Numbered from the stretch's first letter, positions 36,021 to 44,742 are shown. The stretch is DNA of 64,000 nt from JAJEAO01 sp963667635 (GCA_965232015.1 OZ246946.1:558001-622000); one strand, 5' to 3'. Notes: generated from the letters alone by a model not told the origin. Numbers and translations are program-made.

Positions 36021-37567
36021 CCGGGCTGCGGGCGCTCGTCGCCTCCGCCCGATCGGGGCGCACGCTCTCGGTCTCGCTGCTGTCGTTCTCGTCGGGGCTG
36101 CCGCTGGGCCTCGTCTGGTACGCGATCCCCGACTGGATGCGGGATGTCGGCGTGGACATCCGCATCGTGGGCCTTTTCAACCTCGCCCAGATTCCGTGGG
36201 CGTTCAAGGTCCTGTGGGCGCCGTTCATGGACCGCTACGTGCCCGCCTTCTGGGGGCGCCGGCGCGGCTGGATCGCGGTCTGCCAGGTGGCGCTGCTGGT
36301 CCTCGGCGTCCTCCTCGGCGGCGCCGGCGACGATCCGGAGGCGATCTGGGTCGTCGCCGCGTTCGCGCTCGCCATCGCGGTGGCGTCGGCATCCCAGGAC
36401 ATCGCCCTCGACGCCTACGCCGTCGAAGTTCTGCGGCCGGAGGAGCATGGGGTCGCGGTGGGGGCGCGCGTGGCGGTGTACCGGGCGGCGATGCTGGTCG
36501 CGGGCGGGGGCGCCATCAGCCTCGCCGCCGCGCTCGGCTGGGGCGTCGTCAACGTCCTGCTTGGCCTGATCTACCTGCCGCTCCTCCTGATCACGTGGCG
36601 CTCTCCGGAGCCCGAGGAGCGCCTCGTCCCGCCGCGCACCCTCCGGGACGCGGTGTGGAAGCCGTTCCTCGGGGCGCTCTCGCGTCCGCGGGCGTTCGAG
36701 ATCCTCGCCTTCGTCTTCTTCTACAAGTTCGCCGACAACCTGGCGCAGGCGCTCACCCGTCCGTTCCTCATCGACATGGGCTACACCGCCGCCCACCGCG
36801 GCATCGCGCTGGGAACGGTGGGACTCGCCGCCACCCTCGTCGGCACGTTCGCCGGCGGGGTGTTCACGACGCTGGTCGGACTCGGGCCGGCGCTGTGGCT
36901 GTTCGGCGTCCTCCAGATCTTTTCGAACGTGGGCTACTTCGTCGTCGCCGGGGCGGAGGGGAGCCTCGCGTGGATGTACGCGGCCTCGGGGTTCGAGCTG
37001 CTCAGCGGCGGGCTGGGCACCGGAGCGTTTTCGGTGCTCCTGCTGCGCATCACCGAGAAGCGGTTCTCGGCGACGCAGTACGCGCTGTTCTCGGGTCTGT
37101 TCGCGCTGCCCCGCCTCCTCGCCGGGCCGTTCAGCGGGTTTGCGGTGGACGCGATGGGTTGGCGGACCTTCTTCCTCTCGACGATGGCGATGGGCATCCC
37201 GGGGCTCGTGCTCCTCCACCGGTTCTCGCCCATCGGAGTCCGTGACCCCGAGATCCGGTTCGGCGACGGCCGCGCCTCGGAGGGGGCCGCGGCGTCTTCC
37301 GGAGTGCTGGGGCGCTTCGGCGTCGCCTTCGCCCTCGGCGGTGGTCTGGTGGCCGCTTTCGCCGTCGGACTGGGGGCGCTCAAGGCGATGCGGCTCGACC
37401 CGGAAGCCGGTTTCCGGATCGCCGCCGGCCTCGCGCCTCTCCTGAATCCGGCGTCGTTCGAGGACTGGGTCCAGGTCGGAGGCATTCTCGTCCTCGCGCT
37501 CATCTCCGGCTTCCTGGGGGCCGCCTTCGCCGTGGCTCGGGGACGCGGAGGGGAGCGGAGCCGCTAG
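36017..37567 (+). CDS. ampG: AmpG-like muropeptide permease (MFS)
   Basis: The 516-residue, 12-14 helix transporter has AmpG landmarks: SFSSGLPLGLVWYAIPDWMRDVGVDI at the start, NLAQIPWAFKVLWAPFMDRYVPAFWGRRRGW near 45-75, ASQDIALDAYAVEVL near 130, and FFYKFADNLAQALTRPFL in the middle. AmpG imports anhydro-muropeptides for peptidoglycan recycling. Its ATG overlaps the symporter stop as ATGA. The nearby D-Ala-D-Ala dipeptidase fusion supports a cell-wall recycling role. Confidence 0.88.
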   Translation: MTGLRALVASARSGRTLSVSLLSFSSGLPLGLVWYAIPDWMRDVGVDIRIVGLFNLAQIPWAFKVLWAPFMDRYVPAFWGRRRGWIAVCQVALLVLGVLLGGAGDDPEAIWVVAAFALAIAVASASQDIALDAYAVEVLRPEEHGVAVGARVAVYRAAMLVAGGGAISLAAALGWGVVNVLLGLIYLPLLLITWRSPEPEERLVPPRTLRDAVWKPFLGALSRPRAFEILAFVFFYKFADNLAQALTRPFLIDMGYTAAHRGIALGTVGLAATLVGTFAGGVFTTLVGLGPALWLFGVLQIFSNVGYFVVAGAEGSLAWMYAASGFELLSGGLGTGAFSVLLLRITEKRFSATQYALFSGLFALPRLLAGPFSGFAVDAMGWRTFFLSTMAMGIPGLVLLHRFSPIGVRDPEIRFGDGRASEGAAASSGVLGRFGVAFALGGGLVAAFAVGLGALKAMRLDPEAGFRIAAGLAPLLNPASFEDWVQVGGILVLALISGFLGAAFAVARGRGGERSR

Positions 37568-37570
37568 ATT
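37565..37570 (+). promoter_or_regulatory. -10 element of the TonB-receptor gene, leaderless spacing
   Basis: TAGATT is followed by seven bases and the ATG at 37578, just after the ampG stop. A promoter inside the gene run with a leaderless transcript is suggested. Confidence 0.45.
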
Positions 37571-37577
37571 TCCGGCG

Positions 37578-39770
37578 ATGACGGTGCCGGGTCTGCTCGC
37601 GGGTCTGCTGGCCACCGCCTTCGCCGGCTCCCCCGCGCCCGCCCTCGAAGGAAGGATCCTGCTCCCGGATGGCGAGCCGGCCGCCGGCGCCATCGTGCAG
37701 GTTCTGGGCGCATCGGGGTCGGCGACGACGGACGCGGAGGGGCGGTTCGTGTGGGTTCCCACGCCCTCGCCCCCGTTCCACATCCTCGTCGTCCTTCCCG
37801 GAGACCGTTACGCCGCGCCGGTCTTCATCGAATCCCTCGCCGACGCCGCCGAGATCCGCGTCGAGCTCCTCTCCGTCGCCGAGACGGTCACGGTCACGAG
37901 CGGCGCCGTCCCGCACACCGAGGCCACCCCCGGCAGCGCTCCGGCCGTCATCCGGGGCGAGGCGATCCGGACCCGGCAGGCCCCCCGGCTGACCGATGTC
38001 CTCGAAGCCGTCCCCGGCGGCGGCCGGAGCAGCGACCTCCACGCCGGCGTCCCCTCGCTCCGGGGCCTGTCCCGCGGCCGGACGGTGATGCTGCTCGACG
38101 GAGCAAGGGTGATGACGGAGCGGCGCGCCGGTCCGAGCGCCACGTTCCTCGACCCGTTCTTCCTCGAAGCCGTCGAGGTGGTGCGGGGGCCGTCGCCGGT
38201 CGCCTACGGCTCCGACGCCTTCGGCGGCGTGATCCACGCCCGCACCCGGCGGCCGGCGCCGGACGACCCGTTCGACGCTCGCTTCCGGGGCACGCTGGGG
38301 GCCGGGCTTCCGGAGGCCAGCTTCGGGGCCGAGGTCTCGGGGTCCGCCGCCGGGACCGGGCTGTTGCTCCAGGCGAGGCGGCGCTCGTTCTCCGACTACC
38401 GCAGCCCGGAGGGCGTGGTGGCGGGATCGGGGGCGCGGGACGCCGGGTTCCTCGCCCGCGGCGTTCGGGCCGTCCCGGGCGGCATGCTCTCCACGTCGGT
38501 CCAGGCGGATGCCTCGCGCGACGTGGGGCGCCCGCGCCGGACTTCGTCCCGGACCTCGTATCCGAGCGAGGACTCGACCCGCTTCCTCGCCGACTACCAG
38601 CTCCTCCCGCGGTGGGGCTTCGCCCGTCTCGACGCCAGCCTGTTTCTCGGCTCGCACCGCCTTCTGACGCGCCGCGAGTCGGGGGATCCGGTCGGGGCGT
38701 CGGTGGCCGACTCGGAGGTGATAGCCAGGGACTTCATGCTCCGCGCCCACGGTGTCCGGCCACTCGGGGAGGGACGGCTCGAACTGGGCGTCGAGGCGCT
38801 GTCCCGCTTCGGGTTGGAGTCTTCGACGCGCCTCTCGGGAGGGGGCGCCGGTCCGTTGCCCGGCGCGCTCCCCGTCCGGTCCCCGCTCGATGGCGCCCAT
38901 CGGGAAGAGGCCTCGTTCTACGCCCACGGCGAGAGCCCGCTCGGAGGCGAGCTCTCGGGAAGCGGCGGTTTCCGGCTCTCCGGCGTCACCACCCGGCCCG
39001 GGGAGCGCGAGGCCGGATCCGACGGGACCGACCACTCGGCGCTGTCGGGATTCGCCGCCCTTCGCGCCGACATCGCGCCCGGCGCCTCGCTCACCGGCCA
39101 GCTCTCGCGCGGTTTCCGGGATCCGACGCTGTCGGACCGCTACTACACCGGACTCAGCGGGCGGGGCGTGGTCCACGGAAATCCCGGCCTGCGCCCTGAG
39201 CGATCGCTGCAGTCGGATCTGTCGCTCCGCGTCGCTCGTAGCGGCGCCCGGTTCGGCCTGCACGCCTATCGCTACCGGATCCGGGACCTGATCGAGCGCT
39301 TCGAGCGCGGCGCGGACCTCTACTTCTTCCGGAACCGCGGCGAGGCGCTCATCCGGGGGCTCGAGTTCGAGATGCAGTTCGGCGGCGGCCCCGATCGCCG
39401 GCTCGGCCTCGATCTCGGGGCTTCGCTCACGAGCGGGTCGGCCGATGACGGGAGCGCGCTCGATGGCATCCCGCCCGCGAGCGTGCGCGCCGCCCTCAGG
39501 CGGAGGGTGCGGGACCGGGCCTTCGCCGAGGTCGTGCTCCACGCGTTCGCCGCCGACACCGACCCCGGACCCACCGAGGCCGAGACCGATGGGTGGGCGC
39601 GCCTCGACGCCGCGTTCGGGCTCCCGGTTGGCGGAGGCGCCGAGCTGCGTCTTGCGGGCCGGAACCTGCTGAACGCGGCCTACCCGATCAGCGCCGACGC
39701 GCGCGCAGTCCTCGCTCCCGGGCGCACGGTGGTGGGGTCACTCGTCTGGACCCTCGGCGAAGCCCCCTGA
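37578..39770 (+). CDS. TonB-dependent outer-membrane receptor
   Basis: The 730-residue product has a signal peptide (LLAGLLATAFAGSPAPA), a carboxypeptidase-regulatory-like beta-sandwich (about 20-100: GRILLPDGEPAAGAIVQVLG), a plug domain (about 120-230: IRTRQAPRLTDVLEAVPGG, SLRGLSRGRTVMLLDGARV, VVRGPSPVAYGSDAFGGVIH) and a 22-strand-type barrel with the late GNPGLRPERSLQSDL motif. It would import a large or metal-bound ligand with TonB energy; the ligand is not deducible. It overlaps the start of the methyltransferase gene. Confidence 0.93.
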   Translation: MTVPGLLAGLLATAFAGSPAPALEGRILLPDGEPAAGAIVQVLGASGSATTDAEGRFVWVPTPSPPFHILVVLPGDRYAAPVFIESLADAAEIRVELLSVAETVTVTSGAVPHTEATPGSAPAVIRGEAIRTRQAPRLTDVLEAVPGGGRSSDLHAGVPSLRGLSRGRTVMLLDGARVMTERRAGPSATFLDPFFLEAVEVVRGPSPVAYGSDAFGGVIHARTRRPAPDDPFDARFRGTLGAGLPEASFGAEVSGSAAGTGLLLQARRRSFSDYRSPEGVVAGSGARDAGFLARGVRAVPGGMLSTSVQADASRDVGRPRRTSSRTSYPSEDSTRFLADYQLLPRWGFARLDASLFLGSHRLLTRRESGDPVGASVADSEVIARDFMLRAHGVRPLGEGRLELGVEALSRFGLESSTRLSGGGAGPLPGALPVRSPLDGAHREEASFYAHGESPLGGELSGSGGFRLSGVTTRPGEREAGSDGTDHSALSGFAALRADIAPGASLTGQLSRGFRDPTLSDRYYTGLSGRGVVHGNPGLRPERSLQSDLSLRVARSGARFGLHAYRYRIRDLIERFERGADLYFFRNRGEALIRGLEFEMQFGGGPDRRLGLDLGASLTSGSADDGSALDGIPPASVRAALRRRVRDRAFAEVVLHAFAADTDPGPTEAETDGWARLDAAFGLPVGGGAELRLAGRNLLNAAYPISADARAVLAPGRTVVGSLVWTLGEAP

Positions 39771-41008
39771 ACCGGAAGCGGCCGACGCTGTTCGGCCCCG
39801 CAGCGGACGGAGCCCGGCCCGATGTGGATCGGTTTCTCGAGGAGCTGGAGGCATGGCGCTGGGACGGGCGCGAGACCGCGGTGGAGCACTCGTCCGGCGT
39901 CCCGGTGTTCCGGAACGAGTTCTGGACCTCGAAGCAGCGGGCCGCGCATTCGCTTCACGAGATCTCCTACCGGGCGTGTTTCAAGCCGCAGTTGCCGCGG
40001 TTCTTCGTGCGCCGTCTGACCGCTCCCGGCGATCTGGTGTTCGACCCGTTCATGGGGCGGGGCACGACGCTGCTGGAGGCGTCCCTGCTCGGGCGCGACG
40101 TGCTCGGCAACGATGCGAATCCCCTTGCCCGTCTGCTGATCGAGCCCCGGCTGGATCCGCCCCCGCTCGCCGAAGTCGAAGCGAGGCTCGCGCGGTTCGA
40201 GCTCGACCGGCCGGGGGAGGCGCCCAGCGATTTCGAGGTGTTCTTTCACGAACGCACCCTGAACCAGATCTGCCGGCTGCGAGAGGAGCTCGCCCGTCGT
40301 CGCGCCGCGGGGAATGAAGACCGGGTGGATCGGTGGATCCGGATGGTGGCGCTGAACCGCCTCACCGGCCACTCCCCCGGGTTCTTCTCGGTGTACACCC
40401 TGCCGCCGAACCAGGCGACCTCGATCGCCCGCCAGCGCGAGATCAACCGGCGCCGCCAGCAGCAGCCGGAGTACCGCGACATCAAGGCGCTCATCCTGCG
40501 GAAGTCGCGGTCCCTGCTCCGCCACCTGTCCGGGCAGGCCCCGCGCGGACGCTGCCGCGGATTCTTCGGCCAGTCGGCGGCCGATCCGTTTCGGTGGGAC
40601 GGTCCCCCGGTCCGGCTCGCGGTGACCTCCCCGCCGTTCCTCGACGTCGTGGATTACCGCAGGGACAACTGGATGCGCTGCTGGTTCGCGGGCGTCGAAA
40701 CCGTGGGGGTGGAGATCGTCCAGACCCGGAAGCTCGACGAGTGGAAGCGACTGGTCCGGCGGGCGCTGGCGCAGGTCGCCCGGATCTCGGCCGCCGGGGC
40801 GTTTTTCGCCTTCGAAGTCGGCGAAGTGCGGCGGGGGCGCCTGGCGCTGGATCCGGTGGTGGTGGAGGCGGCCGGGGAGACGCCGTGGGAGCCGCTCGCG
40901 GTCGTCGTGAACGAGCAGCGGTTCACCAAGACCTCGAACACCTGGGGGATCGCCAACAACCGCGGCGGCACGAACACGAACCGCATCGTGGTGATGCGGC
41001 TTCCCTGA
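39767..41008 (+). CDS. Solitary DNA methyltransferase (amino-methyltransferase, beta-class order)
   Basis: The product carries the SAM-binding motif DPFMGRGTTLLEA (residues about 86-98) and the catalytic motif TSPPFLD (about 287), the pattern of N6-adenine/N4-cytosine methyltransferases. The residues between (LNRLTGHSPGFFSVYTLPPN, SIARQREINRRRQQQ) may recognise the target. No restriction endonuclease gene is adjacent, so a regulatory or protective role is possible. The best start is CTG 39767, overlapping the TonB-receptor stop as CTGA; GTG 39823 is an alternative that would remove 19 residues. It ends eight bases before the convergent ubiD gene. Confidence 0.85.
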   Translation: MNRKRPTLFGPAADGARPDVDRFLEELEAWRWDGRETAVEHSSGVPVFRNEFWTSKQRAAHSLHEISYRACFKPQLPRFFVRRLTAPGDLVFDPFMGRGTTLLEASLLGRDVLGNDANPLARLLIEPRLDPPPLAEVEARLARFELDRPGEAPSDFEVFFHERTLNQICRLREELARRRAAGNEDRVDRWIRMVALNRLTGHSPGFFSVYTLPPNQATSIARQREINRRRQQQPEYRDIKALILRKSRSLLRHLSGQAPRGRCRGFFGQSAADPFRWDGPPVRLAVTSPPFLDVVDYRRDNWMRCWFAGVETVGVEIVQTRKLDEWKRLVRRALAQVARISAAGAFFAFEVGEVRRGRLALDPVVVEAAGETPWEPLAVVVNEQRFTKTSNTWGIANNRGGTNTNRIVVMRLP

Positions 41009-41016
41009 CGATCGGC

Positions 41017-42894
41017 TCAGATCACCCCGTGGAGGGGGCCGCCGGGAGCGGCGAGCGCGTCCACCCGACGGGTCACCGCCGGGTCCTCGATCAGCGGGGG
41101 CGCGTGGTGCGGCTTCAGCCGGGCGTCCACCAGGATCGGCTCCACTGCGCTCCAGTGCTTGTGGCGGATGCGGGCGCGGCGGCCGTGGACATCGTGCGAG
41201 GGGTTCGACCGGGTGAACGTGACCCAGAGGAAGTTGCGAAGGTTGGCCGCGGCGAACACCGGGTCGTCGCACATCACCACGAGCGGCATCCCGGAGAGAT
41301 CGGCGCCGTCCCGCTCGGCGGCGTCGAGTCCCGCCCACAGCGGTTCCAGTTCCGCTTCTACTTCCTCGTAGGTCGAAAAGCGAGGGCCTGAGAGGGTGAA
41401 CACCCCGGGAACCACGGGGAGCGGTCCGGAGAATGGCGCGGGGAGGCGGCGACCGACCGGATCCGGGACCTCGCGCGCCAGGCGGCGGCGTTCGGGGCCG
41501 GCGCCCGCCACCACCAGTTTGGACCCGGCGTTCAGACCGTCCCCGGTGTAGTCGAGGGTGTCCATCGTGGTCCGGGTCTGGAAGTGGAGGTCGGTGGCGA
41601 GGTCCACCCGCCGGAGCACATGGTCGAGCATCCCCGGGATGTCCCCGGCGTTCAGCTCGGGTGCGTCCTCCCGCGCCGCGATGAACAGGTACTTCGCCAG
41701 CGAACACTGCCCGAACCCGAGGATGGCGTTGGCGATGGTCCACAGCTCCTGCGGCCGCCGACCGGTGAACGGGGCGTAGCGCTCGCTCCCGACCGCGAGG
41801 AGCAGCGGATGGACCCCGGCGGCGTCCACCGCGTGAACCGAATGGACGCCGGGCAGCGAGGTCGGGACCATGGGCTCGGTGATCTCGTGGATCAGCTCGC
41901 CGAAGGTCGTGTCCTCCTGGGGTGGGCGGCCCACCACCGTGAGCGGCCAGATCGCATCCTTCCGGCGCGTCACCGCGGTCACCCGAAGCACCGGGAACGG
42001 ATGGGTCAGGCTGTAGTAGCCGAGGTGGTCGCCGAACGGGCCTTCGGGGAGCGTGCGTCCGGGGTCCACGAAGCCGGTGATCGTGAAGTCGCTGTCGGCC
42101 GAGACCACGAACCCGTCCCCGCGCCGCAGCCAGCGGAACGGGCGCCCGGCGAGCATCCCGGCGAAGAGCAGCTCGCTGAGGCCCTCGGGGAGCGGCATGA
42201 CCGCGGCGAGCGCGTGGGCCGGGGGGCCGCCCACGAAGATGCTCACCGGGAGCGGCTCGCCGCGGCGCTCGGCCATCGTGTGGTGGATGCCGATGCCGCG
42301 GTGGATCTGGTAGTGCATTCCGGCTTCCGCCGGGCCGTAGTCGTTTCCGGCGAGCTGGATGCGGTACATCCCGACGTTCGAGGCGAGCGGGGCTCCGAGC
42401 GGCCCGGGCCCGGCGCCGGGCTCCTCGGTGAAGACCTGCGGCAGCGTGATGAACGGTCCGCCATCGTCGGGCCACGACGTGATCCGGGGCACGTCCTCGA
42501 GCGCGATGCGGTGCGCCTGGCTGGGGGCGGACCGCACCCGGCGGGGCAGGGAGTTGAGCCCGGCGGTGGCGGCCCGGAGCGGCGTCCGGGGCTCTTTCAG
42601 GAGATCGCGCGCCAGCCGCCCCGGCGAGGCCCGGTAACGGACCGCAGCCTTCGCTGCTTCGAGGCCGTGGCGCAGCAGGAACCGGGCGCGATCCCGGGTG
42701 CCGAAGAGGTTCGAGACGCACGGCGTGGACGCCCCGCGGACCCGCTCGTAGAGGAGGGCCGGCCCCTTCGCGGCGTAAACGCGGCGCTGGATCTCGGCGA
42801 CTTCGAGATGGCCGTCCACCTCGTTCGGCAGCCGAATGAGCATCCGGTTGCGCTCGAGGTCGGAGACCGCCTGCGCGAGCGACCGGTACGCCAT
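41017..42894 (-). CDS. ubiD: UbiD-family decarboxylase
   Basis: This prenylated-FMN enzyme family removes carboxyl groups from aromatic or unsaturated acids, as in ubiquinone or menaquinone synthesis. The 625-residue product has NVGMYRIQLAGNDYGPAEAGMHYQIHRGIGIHH (prFMN region), VGGPPAH, the acid pair in LPEGPFGDHLGYYS and HPLLLAVGSERY. Length is in the range of the long UbiD subgroup. No ubiX flavin prenyltransferase gene is in the window, so the actual substrate is open. TAGTCT eight bases before the ATG at 42894 suggests a leaderless transcript. Confidence 0.93.
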   Translation of the reverse strand: MAYRSLAQAVSDLERNRMLIRLPNEVDGHLEVAEIQRRVYAAKGPALLYERVRGASTPCVSNLFGTRDRARFLLRHGLEAAKAAVRYRASPGRLARDLLKEPRTPLRAATAGLNSLPRRVRSAPSQAHRIALEDVPRITSWPDDGGPFITLPQVFTEEPGAGPGPLGAPLASNVGMYRIQLAGNDYGPAEAGMHYQIHRGIGIHHTMAERRGEPLPVSIFVGGPPAHALAAVMPLPEGLSELLFAGMLAGRPFRWLRRGDGFVVSADSDFTITGFVDPGRTLPEGPFGDHLGYYSLTHPFPVLRVTAVTRRKDAIWPLTVVGRPPQEDTTFGELIHEITEPMVPTSLPGVHSVHAVDAAGVHPLLLAVGSERYAPFTGRRPQELWTIANAILGFGQCSLAKYLFIAAREDAPELNAGDIPGMLDHVLRRVDLATDLHFQTRTTMDTLDYTGDGLNAGSKLVVAGAGPERRRLAREVPDPVGRRLPAPFSGPLPVVPGVFTLSGPRFSTYEEVEAELEPLWAGLDAAERDGADLSGMPLVVMCDDPVFAAANLRNFLWVTFTRSNPSHDVHGRRARIRHKHWSAVEPILVDARLKPHHAPPLIEDPAVTRRVDALAAPGGPLHGVI

Positions 42895-42902
42895 CGCCGC
42901 GG

Positions 42903-42908
42903 AGACTA
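42903..42908 (-). promoter_or_regulatory. -10 element of ubiD, leaderless spacing
   Basis: Minus-strand TAGTCT is followed by eight bases and the ubiD ATG at 42894. Confidence 0.4.
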
Positions 42909-42937
42909 CGCGACGGGCGACGGACCTTCTTGGTCCT

Positions 42938-43336
42938 TCAGGTTCGCGCGTCCTGCCGGTTCAGCGAGCCGCTCCAATCCAGGATCCGGCGATCCGCGGT
43001 CACGAGCCGATGCCCGGCGAGCGCCGTGGCGACGATGATCCGATCGGCAGGATCTCCGTGGAGATCCGGCAGCAGCCCCGCCCGGAGCGCGACTTGGCCA
43101 TCGACCGGGATTTCGACCAGACCGAGTTCGCGAAGCAGGGGCCTCAAGGCCGTGAAGTCGATCGCCAGGGTGAGTCGTCCCTTTCGACCGAGCATCGCCA
43201 GCTCCCACAACGAGATCGCCGAGATGGCGACATGGCCCGACAGCCACTCGGATTCGAGGAGGCCGTGGGTTCGCGGACCAAGCCCTCGGTCCTCGCGGAG
43301 CAGCCAGGCGAGGACGTGGGTGTCGAGAATGGTCAG
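42938..43336 (-). CDS. vapC: PIN-domain toxin, VapC type
   Basis: The 132-residue PIN ribonuclease has the four acidic positions: D in ILDTHVLAWLL at the start, E in SAISLWELAML, D in GDPADRIIVATAL and D in LVTADRRILDW. It should cleave a tRNA or rRNA when free of its antitoxin. The likely start is CTG 43336, forming CTGA with the antitoxin stop; a GTG at 43372 would overlap the antitoxin by 40 bases. The upstream gene is the matching antitoxin. Confidence 0.9.
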   Translation of the reverse strand: MTILDTHVLAWLLREDRGLGPRTHGLLESEWLSGHVAISAISLWELAMLGRKGRLTLAIDFTALRPLLRELGLVEIPVDGQVALRAGLLPDLHGDPADRIIVATALAGHRLVTADRRILDWSGSLNRQDART

Positions 43337-43632
43337 AACAGCTCGTCGTCGTCCGCCGCTTTCTCGTACCACTCCGGGGGCATCGGCGACACGATGTCGC
43401 CCAGGATCTTGAGCTCGTTCCGAAGGACGCCGAACGGGGCTGCCTTTTGTTGCCGATAGGGGGTCAGTCGGGAGATCGGACGACCGTTCTTGGTGATCAC
43501 GATCTCCTCGCCGGTCTCGGCGACCTCGTCCATGAGCTTGAGGCAGCGGGCCTTGAACTCCGACGCCATGATCACCCTCTCGCGAACCCCGGAGGGCTCG
43601 TCAGGCACGAAGGCTGAATTCGCAGTGGACAT
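43333..43632 (-). CDS. vapB: Antitoxin of the VapC pair (Phd/YefM-MazE type)
   Basis: The conserved part, MASEFKARCLKLMDEVAETG then EEIVITKNGRPISRLTPY, is the DNA-binding Phd-like fold; the acidic end PPEWYEKAADDDELF should wrap the toxin. Start ATG 43632 is chosen because a -10 TACAAT lies exactly seven bases upstream; ATG 43569 with GAGGG before it is the alternative and would drop 21 residues. It is nearly identical over about 70 residues to the orphan antitoxin at 43693, so one arose by duplication. Confidence 0.88.
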   Translation of the reverse strand: MSTANSAFVPDEPSGVRERVIMASEFKARCLKLMDEVAETGEEIVITKNGRPISRLTPYRQQKAAPFGVLRNELKILGDIVSPMPPEWYEKAADDDELF

Positions 43633-43639
43633 GACTGCC

Positions 43640-43645
43640 ATTGTA
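43640..43645 (-). promoter_or_regulatory. -10 element of vapBC
   Basis: Minus-strand TACAAT is followed by seven bases and ATG 43632. Upstream copies of a TGACCA half-site (43646-43670) resemble the operator of the duplicate antitoxin, so autoregulation is likely. Confidence 0.5.
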
Positions 43646-43692
43646 ACTGGTCATCCGAGTGGTCACGACGGCCTTCTGCATGCTTGGCAGGC

Positions 43693-44019
43693 CTACTGCC
43701 GGACTGGAGTCCGGCGCTCCGGCAGATCGTCGTCGTCGTCCGCCGGCTTCTCGTACCACTCCGGAGGCATCGGCGAGACGATGTCTCCCAGGATCTTCAT
43801 CCGGCCAATGTCCGCGCCGAAGGGCGCCGGCTTCGCCCGCCAATAGGGAGTAAGCCGGGAGATCGGACGACCGTTCTTCGTGATCACGATCTCCTCGCCG
43901 GTCTCGGCGACTTCGTCCATGAGCTTGAGGCAGCGGGCCTTGAACTCCGACGCCATGATGACCCGCTCGCGGCGTGCTGAAGGCTCCTCCAGCGAAGAGG
44001 CCGGCGGGAGCGTGCGCAT
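43693..44019 (-). CDS. Orphan duplicate antitoxin (toxin missing)
   Basis: The 108-residue product repeats the vapB antitoxin core (ERVIMASEFKARCLKLMDEV, ITKNGRPISRLTPY, KILGDIVSPMPPEWYEK) but no toxin gene follows. Instead its last ten residues (LPERRTPVRQ) are read from a REP-like palindrome, which seems to mark the point where the toxin was lost. Start ATG 44019 has TACAAT seven bases upstream. It may still bind DNA or neutralise the neighbouring VapC; that is inference. Confidence 0.85.
   Translation of the reverse strand: MRTLPPASSLEEPSARRERVIMASEFKARCLKLMDEVAETGEEIVITKNGRPISRLTPYWRAKPAPFGADIGRMKILGDIVSPMPPEWYEKPADDDDDLPERRTPVRQ
43697..43720. repeat. REP-like palindrome at the end of the orphan antitoxin
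   Basis: Identical over 24 bases to the element at 27572-27595, with the palindrome GCCGGACTGGAGTCCGGC. It supplies the stop-proximal codons of the orphan antitoxin. Confidence 0.88.
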
Positions 44020-44026
44020 GGACGCG

Positions 44027-44055
44027 ATTGTATTTGGTCACCAGAATGGTGACAG
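44027..44055 (-). promoter_or_regulatory. Promoter and operator of the orphan antitoxin
   Basis: Minus-strand CTGTCA (44055-44050) and TACAAT (44032-44027) are 17 bases apart. The inverted repeat GTCACC-N5-GGTGAC (44037-44053) lies between and over the boxes, as expected for autorepression by the antitoxin. Confidence 0.6.
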
Positions 44056-44089
44056 CGACGCAGGAGCACAGTGCGTCCAGCGCAGATAT

Positions 44090-44095
44090 TATACT
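44090..44095 (+). promoter_or_regulatory. Candidate -10 element of mazEF
   Basis: TATACT lies 11 bases before the mazE ATG in a short AT-rich stretch that also contains an imperfect inverted repeat; no Shine-Dalgarno is seen. Confidence 0.4.
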
Positions 44096-44106
44096 TGGAT
44101 ATAACT

Positions 44107-44364
44107 ATGCGCACAACACAACTCCGCAAGGTCGGTGGCTCGGTCATGCTCGCGGTGCCCCCTCCGCTGCTCGATGTCCTGAGACTCGGGGTGGGCGCGC
44201 GCGTGGCGCTTGACATCCGGGATGGGAGCCTCATCGTCACGCCGCGACGGCGACCCACATACACGCTCGATGAGCTACTCGCCCAATGCGACGACGAGAT
44301 TCACGCGCACGAAGAAGACGGCGTCTGGCTTGACGCGCGGCCGGTCGGCCGTGAACTCCTCTGA
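44107..44364 (+). CDS. mazE: AbrB/MazE-type antitoxin
   Basis: The 85-residue product begins with an AbrB-like swapped-hairpin DNA-binding segment (TTQLRKVGGSVMLAVPPPLLDVL, VGARVALDIRDGSLIVTPRR) and ends with an acidic helix (DELLAQCDDEIHAHEEDGVW) for toxin binding. Its stop overlaps the mazF start as TGATG. The pair should be autoregulated. Start ATG 44107; an upstream in-frame ATG at 44071 would lie in the promoter. Confidence 0.9.
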   Translation: MRTTQLRKVGGSVMLAVPPPLLDVLRLGVGARVALDIRDGSLIVTPRRRPTYTLDELLAQCDDEIHAHEEDGVWLDARPVGRELL

Positions 44365-44696
44365 TGCGCCGGGGCGAGATCTGGCTGGTGTCGCTCGATC
44401 CGACTCATGGCCGTGAGCAGAGAGGGAGGCGACCGGTCCTCGTCGTTTCCCCACGCCGATTCAACGATCGAATGGGAGTGCCGGTCGTCCTGCCCATCAC
44501 GACAGGAGGCGGCTTCGCGCGCCGGCGCGGCTTTGCTGTGCCGCTTGAAGGCGCGGGGACCCGAACAGTTGGAGTGGTGCGGTGTGATCAGCCGCGCGCC
44601 CTCGATTTGGCAGCCCGCGACGGGAGGGCCCTTGAAACCGTCCCGGAGTGGGTTGTGGACGACATTCTCGCCCGGCTGGCGACGATTCTGAGCTGA
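44364..44696 (+). CDS. mazF: MazF/PemK-type endoribonuclease toxin
   Basis: The 110-residue product has the family start MRRGEIWLVSLDPTHGREQRGRRPVLVVS, then VPITT-like VVLPITTGG and the conserved VRCDQPRALDL strand. MazF toxins cut single-stranded mRNA at short motifs. It follows mazE with a TGATG overlap and is intact, so this module is probably active. Confidence 0.93.
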   Translation: MRRGEIWLVSLDPTHGREQRGRRPVLVVSPRRFNDRMGVPVVLPITTGGGFARRRGFAVPLEGAGTRTVGVVRCDQPRALDLAARDGRALETVPEWVVDDILARLATILS

Positions 44697-44729
44697 GGGG
44701 CGATGGCGCGCTGAATCCGTCGTCGCAAG

Positions 44730-44735
44730 TAGGAT
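44730..44735 (+). promoter_or_regulatory. -10 element of the arginase gene, leaderless spacing
   Basis: TAGGAT is followed by seven bases and the ATG at 44743. Confidence 0.45.
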
Positions 44736-44742
44736 CGCGGCC

